Positions 6,922-10,627 of a stretch of 10,627 nucleotides of DNA are shown here, piece by piece; positions within the stretch are counted from its first letter, which is position 1; every line of letters begins with the position of its first letter. This DNA comes from Phoronis pallida (Eukaryota; Phoronida; Phoronidae). The notes beneath the pieces were generated by a model. The model was not told the origin of the DNA, ran no database searches, and saw nothing but the letters and a program-made list of their open reading frames with translations. The stretch spans positions 1 to 10,627 of the forward strand of contig JAOXYC010231126.1 of assembly GCA_028565715.1 (NCBI GenBank), given 5' to 3'. A program made the position numbers and the translations under genes.

Positions 6922-9900
6922 TAATAATAATAATAATATTATTTATTATTTATTACTATTAAAACCTCCATAAAAGGAGGTTTTAATATTAATAACAATA
7001 TTTCGTTTCCAATAAATTGTACACTGTACTTTAGTAATTTACATGTCAGTTGCTTACCATCATGATTATCTACAATCTTCAGCGCACATTGTGCTTCCTC
7101 CCTAGTCAGTTTCATGTTACTGCCTTGTTGTTGGCTTAGCCTTTTTAAACCTAAACGCGAAAAGAAAACAAAATAATCTTAAATCGATAGTTTGCAAGAT
7201 GTGATGCCTTTTACTATAAACGCAACCAAAGAGCGTCTCGGTTTCCAAATTATCAAACTCCTCGTAAGTGATTCTTGCTTAATTGCTTGAAAGCAGATGC
7301 AAGGCATCGCACATTCTGTATTCAGTGTTGATCTTACCTCCGATGCAACCATGTTCCTGTCGAATTGCTTCCTCGTTTCCAGACGCCATTATACGAAGTC
7401 CCTGGACTGCGAGGTATTGTTCCGCTTCACCTAGCCAATTAAGACAACGCACATAGTACGGAAGCACGCCACACTTAACCATGATTCTTGAGTTGACGTC
7501 ATTAACTTTAGCAAGGCAGTTGAATCCCAATAAGAGCTCTGACACAGATGTATGGTGGCGTTCTTTCGAAAATTCTTCCTTATCCAACGCACATGCGAAG
7601 ACGTCCAAAAGAGCTGCTATGTTTTCTTGGAGCAACGTTTCATCTGAATCATTGGTAATATAGGACATTGCCAATAAAACATCAGTTTTTATTTTACCGT
7701 TTGATTTTTGCAAAAATGTCTGGAGGATCTGTACAGCGTTAAGCTCCCGCAAAGCATCGTAAGCATGTATTTGAAGGCAGATGTTAATCAAAGTAAGTAT
7801 CAAATTATGAGCAGTATCGCTTGCCCATGCACTGTTCTCTAAACATTCCGAAGAGAGCACCTGACTGGCCAATACTTCCAAATAATATGTCACTATTCCG
7901 ACATCTAACACTTCCTTACAGAACTCTACGGAAACACTTGTAAAATTGGCCAGGATATTAGTACAAAAGTAGAGATTTAAAGCTATGGGAGTATCTTTGG
8001 CTATCATCTTATAGTCACCATCTTTTAATGTTTTCAGTAATCGTACACAAACTCTATCGATGAAATGATTGTTTTGAAACACGGATGTCAAAGCTTTGGT
8101 TCCGTGTTCTGAATACGAAGTAAATTCATCCAGCTTTTCAAAATGAACTGAACTACTCGCATCCATGTAGTCTGTTTTCTCATCCTGAAGTAAAGTGATA
8201 CATTCTTGTATAGTGGCGGTGTCATCTTCAAATCTCTCCATTTCTTCAATTTCATGACCTGGCGACACAGAACAATGGGTTACCAAAGCAGCAAAGAAGA
8301 CTGACGCATGATTTAAAATTGCACAAATATTGAAAAGACAGAAAAATTCGGATCAGACCAGTTCCGAATTTTCTGTGTTTTCGGTCATTAAAAGTATATA
8401 GCCTAAAATTATTTGTATTATTAAAATTGCACGTTAGAGATCAACAGGGTGGTTGTCGTTCTTCTTCTTTGTTTTTATTGCAGTCTACGTTTGGAAATGT
8501 GACTAGCACAAGTCGTGAAATAAGTTAAATTGAAAAGTATTGTGCTAAACGTTTTTATTTTCACACTTCTCTTTTTTTTACCAAAAACCGATGAATTCAT
8601 TTTGAATAGTTACCTTTGATTTGCTTACACTTGACTTGTGGATACTTGATCGTCTGATGGTCAGGTGTATGACTAAAATGATACATGATAGGCTACAATG
8701 ATCTAATTATGAAAATGTCTGTCTGCGTGTCTGTGTGTGTGTGTGTGTCTTTCCGCAAGTTTTGACAGCGCTTTGGAACAGTCGAGGTGACTCAAAGTGA
8801 CGAGGTGTGCTTGAGCACGGGGTGGGCACGCGCGAAGCACGCGCACACCACGCACGTGCCTGCACGTGCAATTCCGCGCGGAGCGCGGAAAGTCGGGAAA
8901 AGTCGAGGTTGGTCAAGGCAACGGGTGTACATGTTCACAGGGTGTGCACGTGCGAAGCACGCTCACACCCCGCACGGGCAGGAGCGCGCGAAGCGTGGAA
9001 AAAGTCGTTAAAAGTCGAGATGGGTCAAGGTAACGGGGTGTGTGCGTGTGCAAGGGGTGTGCATGTGCACGTACGAAGCACGCGCACACCCCGCAGCGAA
9101 GCGCGGGTCACACATCTAGTAATGTTATAATAATGAAAACTAACTCTAACATCCAACTGTTTAAAAAAAGCTAACGGTGTATTATTTCATAGCGACTCAA
9201 GTTTCGGACTTACACCGTCCATTTTTTAGCAAAGTGCACGTATGTTAATTTAACATTACATAGCCGGTGATACAAACATTACAATATTTCAAATTCAAAA
9301 CATGTCTTACAATGGTAAAGATGACATTGTGTGTTTTCATCTTCTGTGACACCATGGAAAGAGAGGGCATTTTAAGAGCCATGTTGGCACTGTGAATTCG
9401 ATAAATTCGGTATCGTAAAGCGCTTTGAGTTTCTGAATCAAGAAAGGAAAGCACTATATAAGAACTGGGTATTATAAATCACAGCCATAGTTGGGCTACT
9501 AATCACAGCATAGACATTTTAACGTGACCGGAAGGGACCCGACCTGAGAGCGTAGAATACTAATTAAAAATTCACAACAAAAGTAAATATGCAACTTACA
9601 TGTGCTCTTTCAATGCCACATTCTTACTGTGACATCCCAGACAAAGATCAAAGTCTTCACACACTTTACAGTGAACCCTAGTTCCAGTGATGAAAGCATG
9701 GCATGCTTTACACATATACCTAAATAAACGGGAAAAGTTTGAATATGGTGTGCAAACAATATCTCAGTAATTTATAATCAATCTGATTACTACTACTCTC
9801 CTTATTTTTTTAATTAGTTGTAATTTTCAAAAGAATTGATGATTTCATAATTCTTGAAAATATACACGGAGTAAACTGTTTCTATGTTTGCTAAAATACA

Positions 9901-10309
9901 CATTTGAATTGTTACATTTATGTTGAAGAAGAGATGAATTGAACTGGACTGTTAGTGTCTATAGGCCTAATCACTGGTTATTCTTAATCCTAGTCGTAAA
10001 ATTTACTCATTTTCTATCTTTTGATATTGTAATTTTGTACTTATAATCAATACTGTCTGGTCTTTAGATGGTCTACAACCAAACAAGTTATAGGTGTAGC
10101 CTAGATCCTACTCACATCAAACTGACAAATTCATGGTTGTCATTATGTTCACCCGTAAGTTGTACTCCGTCATTGTAGCAAGCAGAACACAAGTCTCGAT
10201 CTTCACACTGTAGACAGTGATATCGTGGAACGGACCCAGGCAATTTGGCATCACATCCATCACACTTGAATTCTACACCAAGCAGACTTGAATAACGAAC
10301 AACAAACAT
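2723..10309 (-). CDS. Six-exon gene for a ZZ-ZZ-ARM-nucleotidyltransferase-TPR protein
   Basis: Deduced CDS is the complement of the join 2723-6396, 7058-7150, 7338-8258, 8614-8672, 9600-9719 and 10116-10309: 5061 nt, 1686 residues plus a TAG stop. All five introns (396, 927, 355, 187 and 661 bp) are GT-AG. Donors read GTGAGT, GTAAGT, GTAACT, GTAAGA and GTAAGC; acceptors end TTTAG, TTTTAG, GCCAG, TTTAG and TTCAG. Phases 2, 2, 1, 1, 1 agree at every junction. Domain order: ZZ finger, ZZ finger, armadillo-like helices, helical linker, GlnD/DUF294-like NTase core, helical region, about 15 TPR units. The start is the first ATG of the ZZ1 exon, with A at -3. There is no signal peptide or membrane segment, so it is probably cytosolic or nuclear. 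ZZ, ARM and TPR domains usually bind proteins. The role is unknown; a sensor or adaptor, perhaps in innate immunity, is inference. The exon chain is firmer than the function or the exact 5' end. Confidence 0.82.
2789..4588 (-). repeat. 14 tandem 129-bp units encoding 43-residue TPRs
   Basis: Fourteen units start with LHGG or a variant: unit 1 is 40 residues, unit 11 is 44 because of an extra Pro codon near 3230, and the rest are 43. Each carries the TPR signature: LNNIG, L-Y, M-G-K, L-x-L-A, then a second helix with Y-x-x-S/A-L-D-M. A more diverged unit precedes them (residues about 1030-1065) and a truncated one follows. The units are also highly similar in DNA, for example the stretch reading catgtaacctctt on the plus strand recurs about every 129 bp, which points to recent expansion by unequal exchange. 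Plus-strand open frames here are reverse-complement shadows of this repeat. Confidence 0.93.
6540..6745. repeat. Degenerate 18/21-bp minisatellite
   Basis: About nine degenerate copies of a unit close to ATTCAGTGCCACCGAATTATA, most 21 or 18 bp long. Unit lengths in multiples of three keep a plus-strand frame open from an ATG at 6524 to 6760, giving a repetitive NSVP-type peptide. The array lies in an intron of the minus-strand gene and the peptide resembles no domain, so I treat it as non-coding. A perfect 9-bp hairpin (ACCGAAGTA and its complement) occurs near its right end, and GGCCAACGA occurs on both sides of the array. Confidence 0.7.
6848..6938. repeat. (AAT)n microsatellite
   Basis: About 30 AAT triplets with two or three interruptions. 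In the plus frame it reads as poly-Asn, which is not a gene. It abuts an AT-rich hairpin on its right. Length is probably polymorphic between individuals. Confidence 0.95.
6958..6987. repeat. Perfect 12-bp hairpin beside the AAT tract
   Basis: Arms ATTAAAACCTCC (6958-6969) and GGAGGTTTTAAT (6976-6987) around a 6-base loop. Imperfect pairing extends to about 22 bp. It is intronic. No T-run follows as in a bacterial terminator, and the host is a eukaryote, so no terminator role is claimed. Confidence 0.8.
7058..7150 (-). CDS. Coding exon 5: short ARM exon
   Basis: A 93-bp exon with a strong acceptor (TTTTCTTTTCGCGTTTAG) and donor (GATG|GTAAGC). It has two bases, then 30 codons (residues 433-462), then one base, so it is phase 1 on both sides. 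Joined to exon 4 it turns GCIGG into GCIGGLKRL, the ARM-repeat pattern in which a small-residue turn is followed by an L-x-x-L helix. A further helix, EEAQCALKIVDNHD, follows and begins the next ARM-like unit. Completion of a repeat motif across the junction supports the join. The exon is too short and too deeply intronic to find by open-reading-frame length alone. Confidence 0.8.
7151..7337 (-). other. Intron 4 (187 bp)
   Basis: Begins GTAAGA and ends with a strong polypyrimidine tract and TTTAG. It interrupts an ARM repeat motif in phase 1. The exon 4 frame stays open for 19 codons into the intron before a TAA, so retention would truncate the protein before the NTase and TPR domains. Confidence 0.8.
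7338..8258 (-). CDS. Coding exon 4: armadillo-like helical domain
   Basis: This 921-bp exon encodes residues 126-431 with split codons at both ends. The upstream acceptor is a pyrimidine-rich stretch ending GTCGCCAG, and the donor is a near-consensus GAG|GTAAGA. Translation gives an alpha-helical protein with no membrane segment. It starts with an acidic segment (about 126-170), then amphipathic helices typical of armadillo/HEAT-like solenoids. The clearest ARM-type features are in the last third, where a GLRIMA helix and a NEEAIRQEHG segment lead into GCIGG at the exon end. The open frame extends upstream of the acceptor, but without an ATG (only a TTG at 8284-8286), so this is an internal exon and not a separate gene. 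ARM domains generally act as protein-binding scaffolds. I recognise the fold class, not a named family. Confidence 0.82.
8259..8613 (-). other. Intron 3 (355 bp)
   Basis: Donor GTAACT and acceptor GCCAG, phase 1. No coding sign inside. One imperfect hairpin (arms about 8340-8351 and 8364-8374, AGAAAATTCGG type) is the only structure seen. Confidence 0.7.
8614..8672 (-). CDS. Coding exon 3: 59-bp exon completing ZZ2
   Basis: A very short exon between acceptor CATTTTAG and donor GTAACT. It contributes one base to codon 105, then 19 codons, then one base of codon 125, converting phase 2 upstream to phase 1 downstream, exactly as its neighbours need. The first codons give H106-T-P-D-H110, a HxxxH pair 12 residues after C94. 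In ZZ1 the equivalent pair lies 11 residues after the last cysteine. The exon therefore supplies the missing zinc ligands of ZZ2, then a short basic linker (about residues 111-125) leading into the ARM region. The donor's fifth base is C rather than the usual G, the weakest donor of the five. A Helitron-like insertion begins only 29 bases upstream of the acceptor. Confidence 0.75.
8732..8748. repeat. (GT)n microsatellite
   Basis: A run of about eight GT dinucleotides inside the putative Helitron, preceded by TGTCTGTCTGCGTG. Confidence 0.9.
8781..9108. repeat. Three GC-rich 112-121-bp tandem units with hairpins
   Basis: Units begin with GTCGAG at 8781, 8902 and 9014. Each contains GGTCAAGG-like DNA, a GGGTGTG-type stem, a GAA-loop hairpin and a closing CACACC. 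The motif GCGAAGC occurs at 8832, 8952, 8988 and 9096, with ACGAAGC at 9073. A perfect 8-bp hairpin with a GGA loop lies at 8872-8890. Open frames across this block on both strands follow from the skewed composition and show no domain. Confidence 0.8.
9272..9350 (-). pseudogene. Frameshifted ZZ-finger-like remnant in intron 2
   Basis: On the minus strand, one frame reads HLYHCKTCFEFE and then stops. The next frame continues YCNVCI. Removing one base at the junction would align these with the Y-x-C-x2-C-x(5)-C-x2-C core of ZZ1 and ZZ2 at identical spacing. The first CxxC and the terminal HxxxH are not convincing. Its location between the ZZ2 exon and the exon carrying the ZZ2 histidines suggests a third ZZ exon that has decayed, although a chance match or a sequencing indel cannot be excluded. 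Confidence 0.45.
9600..9719 (-). CDS. Coding exon 2: second ZZ zinc finger, cysteine part
   Basis: This 120-bp exon is bounded by TTTATTTAG at the acceptor and GTAAGT at the donor. Its first base completes codon 65 (ATG), and codons 66-104 follow. The cysteine part of a ZZ finger is clear: C68-x2-C71, C82-x2-C85, then the EDFDL segment, then C91-x2-C94. The finger still lacks its terminal histidine pair when the donor is reached. The next exon supplies it, which supports the splice assignment. The exon ends in phase 2 (AT of codon 105). It lies 396 bp downstream of the ZZ1 exon, and the two fingers are only a few residues apart in the protein, so they probably act as a tandem module. Confidence 0.85.
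9720..10115 (-). other. Intron 1 (396 bp)
   Basis: Consensus donor GTGAGT and acceptor TTTATTTAG, phase 2, splitting an ATG codon between the two ZZ fingers. AT-rich, with no repeat or coding signal noticed. Confidence 0.8.
10116..10309 (-). CDS. Coding exon 1: first ZZ-type zinc finger
   Basis: Encodes residues 1-64 and two bases of codon 65. The zinc ligands of a ZZ finger are all present in canonical order: C16-x2-C19, C32-x2-C35 (in YHCLQC), C41-x2-C44 (after the EDRDL segment) and H55-x3-H59. ZZ fingers bind two zinc ions and usually recognise peptides, histone tails or N-termini. The donor is a consensus GTGAGT after the AT of codon 65; reading through it gives an immediate TGA. The ATG at 10307-10309 has A at -3. 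A plausible acceptor (ATTTCAG, first exon base 10318) lies nine bases upstream and in frame, so the mRNA may have an upstream exon. That exon could be 5' UTR or could extend the protein. Confidence 0.85.
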
Positions 10310-10463
10310 TTTCTTGGTCTGAAATATTTAAACGCCAAATATGGTCTGATACGTGAGTAAAGCTTGGAAGAGACAAAAAAAAAAACTTTCGTAACAAAAA
10401 GTGTAAAGAAAAAGCATAAGTTACAGAGCCAAAACGTACGGAAAGCCATTCCCTTCAAATCAG
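10310..10463 (-). promoter_or_regulatory. Immediate 5' region of the ZZ-ARM-NTase-TPR gene
   Basis: Minus-strand DNA before the ATG holds a possible 3' splice site (ATTTCAG ending at 10319) preceded by pyrimidine-rich runs near 10373-10400. This suggests a 5' UTR or further coding exon upstream, beyond or within the ACGCGT array. No TATA box or initiator is convincing. Confidence 0.35.
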
Positions 10464-10627
10464 AAGAATCAACGCGTTGGTTTCAAAATCAACGCGTTCA
10501 GTTAAAATCAACGCGTTGTTGTAAGAATCAACGCGTTGATTCTGGAAAGCTATGGAGCGCGAAGAGTATCTTATGTTAACACGTTGATTGTACTCGTTGG
10601 GATACAATTAACGCGTACTTTTCAACG
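10464..10627. repeat. 20-bp-period array of ACGCGT palindromes
   Basis: The core TCAACGCGTT recurs with ACGCGT at 10472, 10492, 10511, 10531 and again at 10611, exactly four 20-bp steps after the fourth. Degenerate copies lie between (ACGTTG at 10581, TCGTTG near 10594). Two copies contain the full palindrome CAACGCGTTG, and the array runs off the window. It begins about 155 bp upstream of the gene's ATG. It may be a minisatellite or a promoter-proximal binding-site cluster; the sequence alone cannot decide. Confidence 0.75.

Larger units (their letters stand above)
6397..7057 (-). other. Intron 5 (661 bp), repeat-filled
   Basis: Donor GTAAGC and acceptor TTCAG, phase 1. It holds a 21-bp-type minisatellite (about 6540-6745), an (AAT)n tract and a strong hairpin, and almost nothing else. 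It separates the ARM exons from the NTase-TPR exon. Confidence 0.75.
8702..9119 (+). mobile_element. Putative non-autonomous Helitron
   Basis: The right end has the form of a Helitron 3' terminus: a short GC-rich hairpin (about 9090-9108), then TCACACAT, then CTAG, followed by host T at 9120. The left end is proposed at TC (8702-8703) after host A at 8701, consistent with insertion between A and T without target duplication. Just inside it is a TGTCTGTCTG/(GT)n tract. The roughly 418-bp body has no Rep/helicase coding and is mostly GC-rich hairpin repeats, as in non-autonomous copies. The 3' end is the stronger half of this call; the 5' end could be elsewhere. It occupies nearly half of intron 2 and is strikingly GC-rich beside its flanks. 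Confidence 0.55.

Noticed and set aside
8284-8286. TTG as the start of an independent ARM gene
   Set aside because: No ATG context; a pyrimidine-rich acceptor just inside (first exon base 8258) fits the upstream exon's phase exactly.
8707-9130. Open frames through the GC-rich block on both strands
   Set aside because: Composition-driven frames rich in Arg, His and Ala inside a hairpin repeat; no domain and no splice context.
9245-9454. 69-codon minus-strand frame as a gene
   Set aside because: Starts in non-coding DNA; its only interesting part is the frameshifted ZZ-like remnant, annotated separately.
10273-10579. Open frames on both strands upstream of the ZZ1 exon
   Set aside because: They run through homopolymer tracts and the 20-bp repeat array and show no domain or splice support.
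10464-10627. CRISPR-like array of short spaced repeats
   Set aside because: The host is an animal, repeats are about 10 bp with about 10-bp similar gaps, and there are no unique spacers.

Overview
This window is animal (metazoan) nuclear DNA, most likely from a marine invertebrate such as a hemichordate, amphioxus, tunicate or cnidarian; the species cannot be fixed from sequence alone. The case for a eukaryote rests on AT-rich non-coding DNA, five GT-AG introns, ZZ zinc fingers, armadillo-type helices, a kinesin-light-chain-like TPR array, (AAT)n and (GT)n microsatellites, and decayed DNA transposons (Tc1/mariner-like and Helitron-like).

The main result is that the coding pieces between 2.7 kb and 10.3 kb on the minus strand form one gene. 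Reading from 10309 down to 2723, six coding exons (10116-10309, 9600-9719, 8614-8672, 7338-8258, 7058-7150, 2723-6396) join with intron phases 2, 2, 1, 1, 1. Every junction is a GT-AG pair, the summed coding length (5061 nt) is divisible by three, and three junctions fall inside recognisable motifs that are only complete after splicing. The deduced protein has 1686 residues: two ZZ zinc fingers (about 10-63 and 66-112), an armadillo-like helical domain (about 126-470), a helical linker, a GlnD/DUF294-like nucleotidyltransferase core (about 625-735), a helical region, and about 15 TPR units of 43 residues to the C-terminus (about 1030-1686). I infer an intracellular adaptor or sensor: ZZ and ARM bind proteins, the TPR solenoid recognises a ligand, and the NTase-like domain may make or bind a nucleotide. 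The function is unknown.

Layout, left to right: 1-103 no gene seen; 104-1071 a non-coding TIR element with TA target duplication; 1072-2073 no gene, but a near-perfect palindrome carrying AATAAA on both strands; 2074-2327 a large imperfect inverted repeat; about 2427-2722 decayed TPR units downstream of the stop, or an alternative last exon; 2723-6396 the large NTase-TPR exon; 6397-7057 an intron with a codon-length minisatellite, an (AAT)n tract and a strong hairpin; 7058-8672 the ARM exons and a 59-bp exon; 8702-9119 a putative non-autonomous Helitron with GC-rich hairpin repeats; about 9272-9350 a frameshifted ZZ-like remnant; 9600-10318 the ZZ exons; about 10461-10627 a 20-bp-period array of ACGCGT palindromes upstream of the start codon.

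The gene model comes from reading splice signals and phases by eye; no transcript or homology search was available.
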